From the NCBI RefSeq assembly GCF_964355755.1, contig NC_092675.1, positions 30,652,912 through 30,716,911 of the forward strand: a stretch of 64,000 bases of DNA, in the 5' to 3' direction. Within the stretch, counting starts at the first letter, position 1. Each line of letters starts with the position of its first letter. Below, piece by piece: positions 24,317 to 36,325 of the stretch. Under the pieces are notes generated by a model. That model had not been told where the DNA came from, made no database searches, and saw only the letters and a list, made by a program, of their open reading frames with translations. Both the position numbers and the translations under genes were made by a program. The stretch comes from Antedon mediterranea (taxonomy: Eukaryota; Echinodermata; Crinoidea; Comatulida; Antedonidae).

Positions 24317-25250
24317 AAACAGTAATATTAACTAATGTCGGAATCAAGCACTGGAAATTAATATATTTATATAGAATTCAAACAAATAATATTAACTAAA
24401 CTATGTTTAAAACTTATTCCTTTATTTTGTTTGTAATCTATGCATGCTTAAGATGATTCAAATACAAGTTACAGTCATCAGTTTTAAAACTCTCTCATAC
24501 CTCTGCTGTTTCGTTAACTGTGATGGATACAGTAGGGTTTCAGAGTTACATTCAATGTAACTTTTAACTTGGATTGTAATATTAGAAAAGCGCTGCCCAT
24601 TATGTAACTGCTCGGTAAAATGAGTGTTTGTGTAAAAATTGAAATTGAAAGTGTAATCGGATTCAAATTTATTATGTATATATCTTATTAAATACTTATG
24701 TATACAGTGCAACAATATGGTATATTAGTCAAACTTGTACAAGTCAACGTTGTTTTACTAATGTATATAAATATTTATATGCAGGTCAAAGTAGATATTG
24801 TATCTTATTTTGATGATTTGACTTGTGCAAGTTTAATTATTATTTTTAAAAATTCAACTTTTTTAAAGATTGCATAAAGCCTTGCATTGCGTAGCAAATT
24901 CACAGTTTAGTCATGATTTCATTTTTATTATTTAATTTACCAATATTTTATAGAAAGAATTTGAGGTATATTTTACAAATTAAATTATTTCTTCATATTA
25001 ATATGTAGTAGTCTATAAAATAAGTTTCATTTTATTGAAAATCATTCTCCACCAGTTGCTCTTCTTAAATTCCTTTGTTAACGACTCATCTTGAACGGGT
25101 GATCAACAATCATAAGCTTGTTAAAGTTACAATTCACAAAATGTTTTATCAATTGCTTGCTTCCATTAAACAAACACAATTACTTTACTCCCATCACCAA
25201 TGATTTTCCTTGAAACACAAACACCAAGAATACACAATGCATGAACACAG
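24317..25250. other. Convergent intergenic region and 3' UTRs of NDUFAF2 and SMIM15
   Basis: No ORF with family support was seen. The region is AT-rich. Confidence 0.4.
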
Positions 25251-25556
25251 CTAATTGTCTTTCTTAGAGCGCCCCCTAGCCCTTGCCTGGTTCGATTCCT
25301 TTTTCGCTCTACGCTTTTTATCTTTTTCTCGCTTTTCAACATCTCTGTACAACATGTATGAGAGTATGGCACTGATTATAAATAACGGGCTCAATATGAG
25401 GAACACAGTGTAAAGAAATCCATAAGGGTCTTTTAAAACCCATAGCAGAATGTTTTCACGGAACCAGTATGTCCATGTTCCAGGCTCAGTGTCTTTCAGA
25501 ATGCTATCCTCAATGGTTCGTGCTCCGTCCACACTATCTGCAACATTCTCTGCCAT
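25251..25556 (-). CDS. SMIM15: SMIM15: small integral membrane protein 15
   Basis: One coding exon of 101 aa. Residues 29-75 (WTYWFRENILLWVLKDPYGF, then a hydrophobic segment at about 47-70) align with the vertebrate SMIM15 core, including the KDPYGF signature before the single membrane span. The tail is highly basic and alpha-helical (KREKDKKRRAKKE, then RARGRSKKDN), as in the family. The vertebrate protein is about 74 aa, so this one carries an N-terminal acidic extension of about 27 residues. The ATG is immediately preceded by a splice acceptor (ttattttag|aac), so an upstream non-coding exon is likely. The function of SMIM15 is not established. The gene is on the opposite strand to NDUFAF2 and convergent with it, as in vertebrates. 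Confidence 0.93.
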   Translation of the reverse strand: MAENVADSVDGARTIEDSILKDTEPGTWTYWFRENILLWVLKDPYGFLYTVFLILSPLFIISAILSYMLYRDVEKREKDKKRRAKKESNQARARGRSKKDN

Positions 25557-26613
25557 GTTCTAAAATAATAAAATGAGTTTATATTAATATAAGTCAGGGT
25601 TTATATTTTAAGTAAAAGCAATTTCCATATTTGAAAAGACTAGATCTTGATTATTTAATTTAAAAAACTCCAACTGGAGGAGTATCACTCAATGTGTAGA
25701 TAGAGGTTGAGGAGGGGGAAAGCTAGTCAAACTTGGGTATCAGTATTGTAAAAACTGAATTGAATTTCAAAAACCTGTGACTACGTACAGAAGTCCATTC
25801 AAATGTTGTAAATGCACACAACACAAAGGTTTAAATTCTTAATTAATGATTGAATCATAATAAAAACAAACATACTAAAAACCACAAACATTTTGTTTAC
25901 ATAGAGATAGTGGAGAAAAGTCTAATAAGTGTAGCAGTACAGTAATAATAGTAGTATTGTAAACTACTATTCCTGCAACATTCCCAAGTACTACTATAAT
26001 ATTAATATTGACCGGAGATTTACCCTATTTTTAATCCTATATAACCACACCCTTTGATTGAATACAGTACTTTTAGAGTACACCGTACCCAAACAATTTC
26101 AAGACCCACCCACAAACACTCAACAATTTAAAAACTGAAAGACAACTCAACAAATATTGAAAACTGTTATGAATTATATGAATAATAATTTCAATAAAAT
26201 GTAAAATAAGTGATCCCAATTCAATACAGTAAATATAATGTTCTGTTGTTTTGCTAGGCCTAGACTAGTGGTCGGGTCTGGGCGGATCAAGCTTCCTCCC
26301 GTCGTGGAATCCGGTGACAGAAAAGCACGATTGATATAAAAAAAAATACGCCAATACGGCCTAGCTAGGAGGAGGCCTAGGCCTAGAGTTATTTTCAACC
26401 CCTCAAATTAGAAACTAGTCATAATTTTGAAAAGATTTATTGTACATTACCTGATCACCTGTTATTTTTTGTGCACGACCGTATAACTATAGTTACCGTG
26501 TAATAAGTTTAAATTATATTTAAACTTTTAAAGAAATTTCACTTCGATTACAGTACTAGGAGGCTAGGCCTATAAACTACTATACCTACCGTACTACAAA
26601 TTCACCGCGTCAC
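25557..26613. promoter_or_regulatory. Upstream region of SMIM15
   Basis: No coding sequence seen. It probably contains the SMIM15 5' UTR exon and promoter. TAGGCCTA words cluster around 26260-26390 and 26565. Confidence 0.3.
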
Positions 26614-28676
26614 GAGGTATATTCAGAGCGTCATTCTGGCGACTGGAGCGTTCTCTACTTCTCTACGGAGCGCCATTTATGCCTTTATTAACTTTAATAG
26701 AAATAGTACTACGGTAACTGCTCAAGTGTCACCCAATTTAACACCAAGGTTGCACAGTGACATAAAATGGAAATAAGTCACTGATACATACATTGTGACT
26801 GTGCTGTACACTGTTCTCAAATGGACCTAATTTGAAATCACTTAAGTTTAAATGTCTTTTCGTATGTTAATACACTGTGCTCAAGTGGACACGATTTGTC
26901 ACCAGTGGAGCACAGTGATATATAAACAACAAATAAAATAAGTTACTGAATGTTAATATCTTTTCGTATGTTAATACACTGCTGTGCTCCAGTGGATCCA
27001 ATTTGGCGCCAGTGGTGGAGCACAAATAGTCACATACAAAAACATCGAAAAAAAAATACTTTTGAAAATACTTCAAAAATATTTCAAACTTCCAGGTATA
27101 TATAGGCCATGTTAAATATCGGTTACTCAATAAAAATTTCAAGCCAAATCAATGATTTTAATAACTTGTCTAAGATAAAAACTTAGTGTGGAGAGTGCAC
27201 CTATCATTGAAATATGAAATAAGTTGGGGCAGAGCTAAATGAAAATAGAGCCCAGAATTGCACTTATACTTATTACTATACATAATCGATCATCTATGAT
27301 AATTATGGTAAGTGTTGACCGCGAATGACTAACAATACCATCTTTCCCACTACACCTGCACACCCATTGCATAACAACGCACGACATACCAAACCGTTTC
27401 GTACACTACCTGTGATGAAAATATAAAATTCAATTTCTTTTAAAATTGAGGGCGGCAAACATAAAATTTACGAGATCGAATACAGGTTGAAAAAAAAAAT
27501 TAAATAAAAAAAAAAGATGTTAAATGTGCTCTCCCTGCCTCAGCACTAAGGCCCTGCCACAGCCTTTTGGGGTCGTTTCCAGCACATCACCAGATGCATT
27601 GATGTTGTCGCCTCATGATGTGTGGTGGAAAGGGGGACGTATAATTCTGTGAACCCCAAACACAGTGGCCGGGCCGCATACCTTTAACTCTATTCCACCG
27701 ACCAGCGTGGGAATCGAACCCACGACATACGTGTTGTGAACACGACGCTCAGGCGCCTGAGCTAACTGATCATTTTGGTTTTAACAAGGTTAATGTGATA
27801 TTTATGATGTAATGAGGAATTACGTAATACACGTACAAATAGACTATTACCAGCTGTTCAATTCAGTTATCTACTAATTTGTGGCCTAACGGGTAATGCT
27901 CAGCTTTGGGCGCTCTCAGCTCTAGTAGATAAATCCTCTAGATTTTGTTTTAATAAAAAATAAATAAATAAGGAAAAATAAATAAATAAAAAAATAAATT
28001 AATGAATATTGTTTTCTTTTATTTTGAAAGAGAGATATTTTGAGGGTTGTAAATGTCAGGCCTAAAACAAGTGGACCTTTTTAAAAATCAGAAACAAAGC
28101 ATGGCATTATTTTCCATTAAATAGACTGCCATAAAACCTCGAAAAGAAGCCTATGTGCTCCTTCATTTTAGTACTCTTGAGTGGGCTTCTTTTCCACATG
28201 AGTTCTTTTCGAGATTACTTTAGCAAACTAAAAGAGGGGAGCTGAACATTTTTTATTTACATGATTTGAACAATCTTCTAATGTAAAAATTTACATTTTA
28301 ACTGTTTTAATCTGCTAAAGGGAACACAAAGGATATTATATATTATTCCTGAGGATATTGATCTAAACGTCGAGAAACTCAACAGTTCTTTTTAGAAACT
28401 AATATACGTGGTGTACCGCAAACTTAATTATCAACAAAGGATTTGTTTTTCTTAAATTTATTAAAATTGAGTGACTTTATTTCTATATACAACTGTGCTC
28501 AATTGAACCCAATTTGTCACCAGGGAAGCACAGTGTATTAACATACAAAATATATTAAAAATTCAGTGACTGGACCAGTTACCGTAGTACTATTTCTATT
28601 TCTGAACTAAATAAAGGCATAAATGGCGCTCCGTAGAGAAGGCTCCATTGTCAGAATGACGCTCTGAATATACCTC
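26614..28676. mobile_element. Foldback element, 2.06 kb, with inverted ends
   Basis: gaggtatattcagagcgtca at 26614 is mirrored at the right end (tgacgctctgaatatacctc, ending 28676). The mirror continues inwards through the words cggagcgccatttatgcctt and tagtactacggtaactg. The left arm also contains two related modules starting cgtatgttaatacactg (about 26862 and 26963), each followed by cagtgg...gagcaca. It encloses the tRNA-like SINE at about 27530-27771. No transposase is encoded. Confidence 0.78.
27530..27771 (-). mobile_element. tRNA-derived SINE with intact Val(CAC)-like cloverleaf head
   Basis: The minus-strand segment 27771-27700 folds as a tRNA. It has a 7-bp acceptor stem (gatcagt with gctggtc, including G-T pairs), D stem gctc/gagc, anticodon stem with loop ttcacaa (anticodon CAC), and T arm gtggg-ttcgatt-cccac. 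It then continues as a body of about 170 bp down to about 27530. The continuation marks it as a SINE and not a free-standing tRNA gene. Confidence 0.65.
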
Positions 28677-29599
28677 GCGTCACACGTCCTCCAGTGTGAT
28701 CGTTGTTTTTTTTTTGTAGGGGGGTTTTTATGTGTTGTTTTTGTGTGTATAGAACAGCCTATTTGCGTCAAGATTCAGCGAAACGCGTTTTCAGTTTTAT
28801 TAGTGATGATACAGAACAGTATTACAGTTGCTTTTTATTAAAATGTATTTTTATTATTCTGTTTTTTAAAATAAAATTGTACACACTAATTAAATCACAA
28901 AATGAAGTGATTTAAATTTATATTCAATATAACTATTTGTTTTTTAATAAATTTCACATGCAGACACATCTATTTTCATAATTGCTTCTCTATGCTTTTC
29001 TCAATATATAAATTCAATTCATCTGTTCTGTATGGCCTTAATTCTGTCTAATAGTGACTTTTACGAAACAGGAGTTTCAACGGTTGATTAATTTTACGCG
29101 TCAGTAAGCGCATTCTTACGCAATTATTGACCTCATATTGACATATATATTAATAAATTATTTATTGGTCAAATTTGTGATGTCCTTGTTTGATGAAACT
29201 CTTCATATATATTTAAATTCAAGACTATGTAAACTAAATAATAAACCCATTGTTCTACAAAGATAGACATTGTGGAAACATATTTACAGTTGTACAAATA
29301 ACAATAAATAGAAATACACTAAGGGTCTATTTACATGTGTTTTAGAAACATTTGTTTAATATTAATATCACAGTGTCTAAAATTGAATTACACGTTTTCT
29401 TGTCATTTGTTTGTTTGTAGTTGGAATGTTTAAAAAGTTCATTTGCAGTTTAGTTTCTAGACAGTGATTTCGCTTAATACAGTCTTCATAAAAAGAACAA
29501 TATTTTGGCACACATGGCGTGTCATAAATATTAGCTAATGATGGCTACTTTTAGTTTTCAATAATCATTTTTGAACTGGTAAATCTTACATATGGCTTA
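28677..29599. other. No gene seen
   Basis: This is AT-rich intergenic DNA downstream of ERCC8. The ORF at 28703-28915 has no family features. Confidence 0.35.
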
Positions 29600-29838
29600 G
29601 GTTGGTTGGGCGCCATCTGTATTTCACAACTTGCTTGTGACTACAATTTTTATCAATCCACTGCTTACAATCCAAGTGAGAAACAATAGGTTGGTTGGGC
29701 GCCCTCTGTACTTCACCGCTTGCTTGTGACTGCAAGTCTTATCAATCCACTGCTTCAAAGATCTCAGTACAATTCAAGTGAGGAACAATAGGTTGGTTGG
29801 GCGCCCTCTGTGCTTCACCACTTGCTTGATCATCGCAT
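29600..29838. repeat. 89/102-bp tandem repeat, about 2.5 copies, in the ERCC8 3' region
   Basis: ggttggttgggcgccctctg starts at 29600 (with one change), 29689 and 29791. It lies just past the ERCC8 stop codon on the minus strand and so probably forms part of its 3' UTR. Confidence 0.9.
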
Positions 29839-29861
29839 TAAAATCAAAGCGAGAGATTTCT

Positions 29862-32800
29862 TCAATCCTCATCTGAGCTCCAATTATCTACATATTTCTG
29901 TTCTTTCTTATTCTGAAAAAAACACCAAAGAGCTTCCAATTTAATCACTGTATTAGGACACTCATATGGATAAAACAATGTAAAGAAAATAAAAAAAAGG
30001 TAACTTAAAAATCATACCATGTCAGGTTGCTGATCGCGACAAACTTCAGGTTCCCAAATTAAAATGCTACTGTCATTACTTCCACTGTACAGCTCCTGAA
30101 AGTCATGAATAAAAGTATGTTAATAGCGTGCTTTATATATCGGTGTGTATAGAGCAAAGCTACTTAGTCCTTAAAACACAAATAGTGCTTTATATCAATA
30201 TGTATAGAGCAAAGATACTTAGTCCATACAACAAAAAGAGTGCTTTATATCAATATGTATAGACCAAAGATACTTAGTCCATACAACACACAGAGTGCTT
30301 TATATCAATATGTATAGACCAAAGATACTTAGTCCATACAACACACAGAGTGCTTTATATCAATATGTATAGACCAAAGATACTTAGTCCATACAACACA
30401 CAGAGTGCTTTATATCAATATGTACAGAGCAAAGATACTTAGTCCATACAACACACAGAGTGCTTTATATCAATATGTATAGACCAAAGATACTTAGTCC
30501 ATACAACACACAGAGTGCTTTATATCAATATGTACAGATCAAAGATACTTAGTCCATACAACACACAGAGTGCTTTATATCAATATGTATAGACCAAAGA
30601 TACTTAGTCCATACAACACACAGAGTGCTTTATATCAATATGTATAGACCAAAGATACTTAGTCCATGCAACACAAAGAGTGCTTTATATCAATATGTAC
30701 AGACCAAAGATACTTAGTCCATACAACACAAAGAGTGCTTTATATCAATATGTACAGACCAAAGATACTTAGTCCATACAACACACAGAGTGCTTTATAT
30801 CAATATGTACAGACCAAAGATACTTAGTCCATACAACACACAGAGTGCTTTATATCAATATGTACAGACCAAAGATACTTAGTCCATACAACACACAGAG
30901 TGCTTTATATCAATATGTATAGACCAAAGATACTTAGTCCATACAACACACAGAGTGCTTTATATCAATATGTATAGACCAAAGATACTTAGTCCATACA
31001 ACACACAGAGTGCTTTATATCAATATGATGCTTTATATCAATATGAATAGAGCAAAGATAATTAGTCCATACAACACACAGATAAATGAAATGGGTAGTG
31101 TACTGTAAGTGCAAGGAAAATTTGCCATAGATTTTTTCTAAAAAGTTTTTTTTTTCAAATGGTCAACAAACCTGGAATAAAGGATGGAATGTGCAGGCAT
31201 TGACTCTACTATAATGTCCTGTAAGATTGACCACTGGTCTGCCTGAATGAATTTCAAAGACACAAATCTCTCCAGATGAAGGCACAAACACCAGATCATC
31301 GGATGCATCACAAGAAACACTCATCTTCAAGTTTCTTCTCGTGTCATTTATAACTTTACCATAGTTTACCTGAAAAACAATTTATTCAGTGAAAAATTAC
31401 TTTAATTAAGTAATGAAAACAACCCATAACCCTTGATAATTTCTTTTTTTTTAAATGCAACTTTTTAAGAACTATTATATGATATAATGAATTCAATTCA
31501 TCTTTTATTGGTCTAATTCATATAAAAATAGAAAACAGAAAATCTTTGTTAATACACTGCAGTTGAAAATACATGGAAAAATGTTTAAACAATGGCAAAG
31601 TACAGAAAATATTTAAAAGTTATAAAAATAAATAATATATATAATAAATAATTTTGGCAAAATTTATAAAAATTAATATATATATTACGATCCAGGTGTT
31701 CTCTTAAATAAAAAATAATATAATAAAATGACTTACCAATGTGTTTCTACCAGTCACTACATCCCATAATCGTAATCTGTCATCTGATCCACAGGTAAGT
31801 AAGTGAAGTCCATCACTTGTGAAGCACAGCCCAGTCACATAGCCATTATGTGCTGTACTTACTATTAGGATGAGATTGAATAATGACAGTTTTAAAAACT
31901 TATACAGAGGTTCAAAGTTGAACTATCAGGAGACTTTTTAAAAAGGTGCACGAACAATGTTATTTTAAAATGATTGGGCATCAACATCTATAGTAAACAA
32001 TAGGTAAACAATTTTTAACTATGACATAATGTATATACATATCCAACCAAAAGAGGCCTAAAGTAGTAGAGCATAAATGATAGATTTCTTTTGTGTGTAT
32101 AAAATAATCGGGAGAAAAAATCACACATTTAGTGGGAGATTGGAATACTAGAAAACTCCCATAATTATCCAGAGTTGGGAGGTCTTTTAAACAACAAAAT
32201 TAAATGTGAAAAACTGAATTTACAGAAAGATTCACATAGTAATTGAATGATACACTGGTAATTGAATACATAACAATTGAATCATACCAGCTTCAGTGGT
32301 AGTTGCTCCCTTCTCTCCATTGTGTTGATCTAGAACCATCAAACTAGCTTTTGACTTGCGAACATCCCACAGCATCACACGGTTATCTTTACTATGTACA
32401 AATGTAAACATATGGTCATTAGATTTCATAGATTCATAACTAAAATACAATCTAGTAAATCTAAATTGTAAATCTCTGTCCACACTATCAAACTAATTTG
32501 ACAAAAAAACATGGTAGTGTATGCCCAAATATGGTAGTGATGTGACATCATCATATCCATATATGTGCACATCACATTTTTTTGTCTAATAAGGTTTGAT
32601 AGTGTAATAATAATAGTTCATTCTTATATAGCGCATATAAGCAAGCTCTAAATGCGCTGAACATTATTACCCCAGTCATTTCCTGATCAAACACCTATGG
32701 AAACATACTCCCATATATGCAGCTAGTAATCAGCGCAAAGTTGTGTCTTGATCTAACCGGGTTCCCAATTATACACCTGGGTGGAGAGAGGCAAACTTTA

Positions 32801-35517
32801 AACAAATACCTGGCTGTTGCTAATAGGTACTCTTCTTTACTAGACCATTGGATGGCCATTACAGAACCCTTGTGACCTTTCAATGTGTGTGTCGATGACC
32901 CATTTCGTAGGTCACACAATGTCACTAGTGATGATGCTGTTGCAACTATAATACAGAAAAGAGATTTGTACAAAAGTTTTAATAAGGCCAAATAAAAAAA
33001 CATACTTGTTAAGCGTCACCGCCTGCTCCTGATTATCCAGCCGCCTCTCTTTTTATTTTTTTTTTTTTTTTACCGATATACAACGGAAAGTTCAGCGGCC
33101 AGGCCCAGCTCCAGAGTAGGGCTCGAAATTCACGCTAGCAAACTAGGATTTTGCTAGTAGATTCTTCATAATTGCTATTTGAAAATTTCAAAACTAGCAA
33201 ATGTTTGTTAGGCTAGTGTAATTTTTGAAAAATACGTACTTTTTAGCTTAGACAACGCTAGCCGCCGATCGCTCTATGTCGACAACGGCAATTTGGTGAA
33301 AACAATTGTTTCATTTACACGCCGCCGATTTACGTCAAGGAAACGCGAATAGCACCGTGAATCATGTAATGTGGTAAACAGCAAGCTTTTTCCCCAACAC
33401 ATTAAATCATGTGCATTTAGTACGTCGCTGAGTATTACATCATCAGTCACGTGATTACAGAATACGCGATTATCAATTTAGGGATTTAACGAAATAAATA
33501 TTTTGCCTACACAGTGGTCGAAGCGCGTTTTTTTATAGGTTCGTAAATAGGAAACACCCCATACATAATGGACTCTACCAATTTTGTTTACGATGATCTC
33601 GCGCTCGAGATCGGCACACCACGAGGTCCTGTTGGGCGATGGGTTTCCTTATGCCTGGTTTACCTGTGGAATAATTACATACACTTTTTGCATCACAACT
33701 TTAAATACTGATTTACACAGCAATTGGCAAAGGGTTCATCAAAGAAGAATGAATACGTTGAATAAAAATTCACTTAAGAAATGCCGTAAGCTGTTTTCAA
33801 ACTATAAATCAGCCCACTATTTAGTATTATTGAGACCAAATCATGCTTCTCGCGATAGGAAATTTCCTGGATAGATGAGTCGAGCGAGAGACGGCGGATG
33901 GCCGATGAGTGAGGTGGGGGTAGCACCTTGGACGGATTAGTTAGCCTAGGGCCTACAATTTCGCTTGGTGGCAATTAAATTTAATGTTTTAATTACGTCT
34001 GGATATAAACAATACAAAACTCAATTTTGTCATAAGCAATAATATTTCATACATAGTCAATTTTGTTCTGTTTCGCATTTTAAAAGTTTGACGTTTCGTC
34101 CTAAAAAAAGTGGGGCAAAACGCCCACCGCGCAAAAATATACCTCTATAAAAAGTAAAAAAAAAAAAAAAAAACCGTCCCCCCGCCCCTGAAAATGTATG
34201 AGGGTGTGACGCTTAACAAGTATATTTTTTTATTTGGCCTAATATTGATTAAGTTGAATAATTTGTTTGATTAAATTTAAAAGTACATAAAAGTACTTAA
34301 TTATCACGTGAAGAAATAAGTTAGGATTTCTCCATGGTTAGCACAAAAGCTTATGTATATTCTCAACTTCAAACAAATAATATTTGGAGTATAAAGAATA
34401 TTTAACACAGAAGATGGGTTTGTAAACTTACCACTAATAAGACAGTGCTTCGTAGCAATCTGTGACATGTGATGGCAGTAGACTGGTTTATCAAAGCGGA
34501 AACTCTCTGCTGGTTTTAGTGTATTTGTATCCCATACTTTGAGAATGTTGTCCATTGCACTTGAAGTAAACATACCAGTGTCATGTGGGTACCATTGCAC
34601 TGTCTCTACACTGTACTTGTGAGCTACTGAATTTGACCTGAAAGTGTCAACATCTTATTAATGTAATTCTTCTTTCAAATACCTTATAGTTCTAAATTAG
34701 TGTGTGGACTTTGTTTAAAAATATCATGATCTGTTCTGATCTGATCTGATCTAATAAACTGTAGAATATATTGTATATAAATTGGATTATTAATTCAATA
34801 AGATAATCTCATATCAGAGTTGTGCAAAACATGTGACCAATTAAATAGTTGCAATATTAACTGCATTACAGAATGTAAAGTCCTCGATTTTTGTTTGGAA
34901 TGGTTTAAAAATGTCTTCATCTGTCCTAATATATTATATATAAATTGGATTACTATATTCAATAAGATAATCTCATATCAGAACAGAATGTGCATGTGTT
35001 CCCGAATAAAGTTACCTGTTAACCGAACAGACTAAAGGACACGTGAAGCTTGAGGGTGCTGGTTTACATTCAATGTCATATATTGCGATTCCACTGTCAG
35101 CTCCGCCAGACAACAAGCTGCAAAAACATCAATAATACAATAACAAATATACTCTATAAAACATTCATTCCACAATCATATAAATATAAAAGAATAGAAA
35201 ATAACAGATTTTAATAACATTAATGTCGGTTTTCTACTGGCAATTTGGTTCGGAAGTTGTCTTAATTCTTGTAAAATAAACATTTCAGTAAATTATTCTG
35301 AAAGTTAATCTACTTACGACTTTAATAATGAGTGTAGTAGCACTTACTATTTTCCTTCAGCAGGGTCTATATCAAGACAGTTGACAGCACTTTGTATACG
35401 TTGTACATCCCTGGTCTTGCTCAGTTCTAAGCTGTATATTCTTCTTGTGATCTCAGCTCTCATCAGTTCCAGACTGCTCACAATACCTCTTTCCTGGTAA
35501 TTCAGGAATTTCAACAT
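29862..35517 (-). CDS. ERCC8: ERCC8 (CSA): WD-repeat substrate receptor of the CRL4 ubiquitin ligase in transcription-coupled repair
   Basis: Nine exons on the minus strand join in phase: 35517-35348, 35117-35016, 34637-34432, 32945-32810, 32391-32288, 31861-31737, 31369-31172, 30095-30018 and 29912-29862. The product is 389 aa (vertebrate CSA is about 396). Landmarks in order are the start [81 protein letters not shown] (a WDxR box of the kind that binds DDB1), [67 protein letters not shown], and an acidic end WSSDED. In other animals CSA is a seven-bladed WD40 protein. With DDB1-CUL4 it acts on stalled RNA polymerase II in nucleotide excision repair. Introns carry a Harbinger-like element, a MITE and a 55-bp minisatellite. 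The start codon is about 0.8 kb from that of the divergent NEK8. Confidence 0.97.
30131..31075. repeat. 55-bp minisatellite, about 17 copies, in an ERCC8 intron
   Basis: The unit contains tagtccatacaacacacaga and gtgctttatatcaatatgta; agtccat recurs every 55 bp. It lies between coding exons 7 and 8. The last unit is disrupted by a partial duplication (about 31019-31045). Confidence 0.95.
32474..32606. mobile_element. MITE, family tctacactatcaaac (copy 1), ERCC8 intron
   Basis: The TIRs are ctctgtccacactatcaaac and gtttgatagtgta, and the inner word is atgtgcacatcacattttt. The same family occurs at 40.4, 49.4, 52.2 and 61.6 kb. Confidence 0.8.
32607..32805. mobile_element. Probable SINE fragment (tatatagcgc type), ERCC8 intron
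   Basis: The words cattcttatatagcgcatat and aaatgcgctgaacattatta, followed by cacctgggtggagagag, resemble a repeat type I recall as common in marine animal genomes. A related word occurs at about 47390-47425. Family unnamed. Confidence 0.4.
32986..34239. mobile_element. Harbinger-like non-autonomous DNA transposon in an ERCC8 intron
   Basis: The ends ggccaaataaaaaaacatac and gtatatttttttatttggcc are reverse complements apart from one base. The match continues inwards through ttgttaagcgtcac. Both sides are flanked by TAA, a 3-bp TWA duplication typical of PIF/Harbinger. The 1254-bp interior has no transposase; the ORF at 33584-33874 is unsupported. It sits between coding exons 3 and 4. Confidence 0.85.
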
Positions 35518-36325
35518 TGTTACATCTCTCTTAGCTCATCATCATGCTAAGCCTAAAAAGGAAAATTAAATTAAATAAAACCAACAATTAGTATTAGTAT
35601 AGTAAAATATGAACTCACTCCTGAAGTGAGAATACACATCTCACTTATCATGGTGAAAGGAACATTTATTGCTTTAATAGTTTTTGTCAATTGAATAAAT
35701 TTTGCATGGTGTTGAATTGATTAAAAAAGCTAAATCTAAAACAACTACAGAAGGAAAACATTATAAATAGAATATAAATTGTAAACACCATTTAATAATT
35801 AAAACTGTTATATTATAGTGTTACATACGTCAAAAATTCAGAGCAGAGACACCACCGAATGACCCCCTACATCGGCAAGGTAGCTAAGCCTAGTGAGGTT
35901 GGGCCTAGATAGTCTAGACCTAGCCCGTGGCCGGCCGTGTAAAAGAGGCCTGAAGAGAGCCCGATTACTCTAGCTAGAGGGAGTTAGGCCTAGGCCATAA
36001 TAATATGCTAGAAGGTAGATCTATATATCTTTTGCACTTATAGACATACACACCAACTTCTAAATGTACTCACTTAATGACTTATATTACTAACGTTAAC
36101 TAATAATTATGAAAAATTGTAAGATTAATAAGCGTTAAATAATATTCCTATTCGACGACGAAAACAATCTCCATTTTTCGATGATTTTTTGTTTATAAAA
36201 GACAATTGAGGGCGTGCTTTTAATTTTTATTTGATGTTCATTGAACCATGAAATAATACACACAACAACACAAGTGAGAACTGCTGAAAAAGGTTGTTTT
36301 CATATAAATCTCTTTTGATTTCATC
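35518..36325. promoter_or_regulatory. Shared divergent promoter region of ERCC8 and NEK8
   Basis: It separates the two start codons, which point away from each other. It contains TAGGCCTA-like clusters (about 35885-36000). No TATA box is convincing on either side. A bidirectional promoter is an inference from the arrangement. Confidence 0.4.

Noticed and set aside
33584-33874. 96-codon ORF inside the Harbinger-like element
   Set aside because: No transposase motifs and no similarity that I recognise; probably chance.
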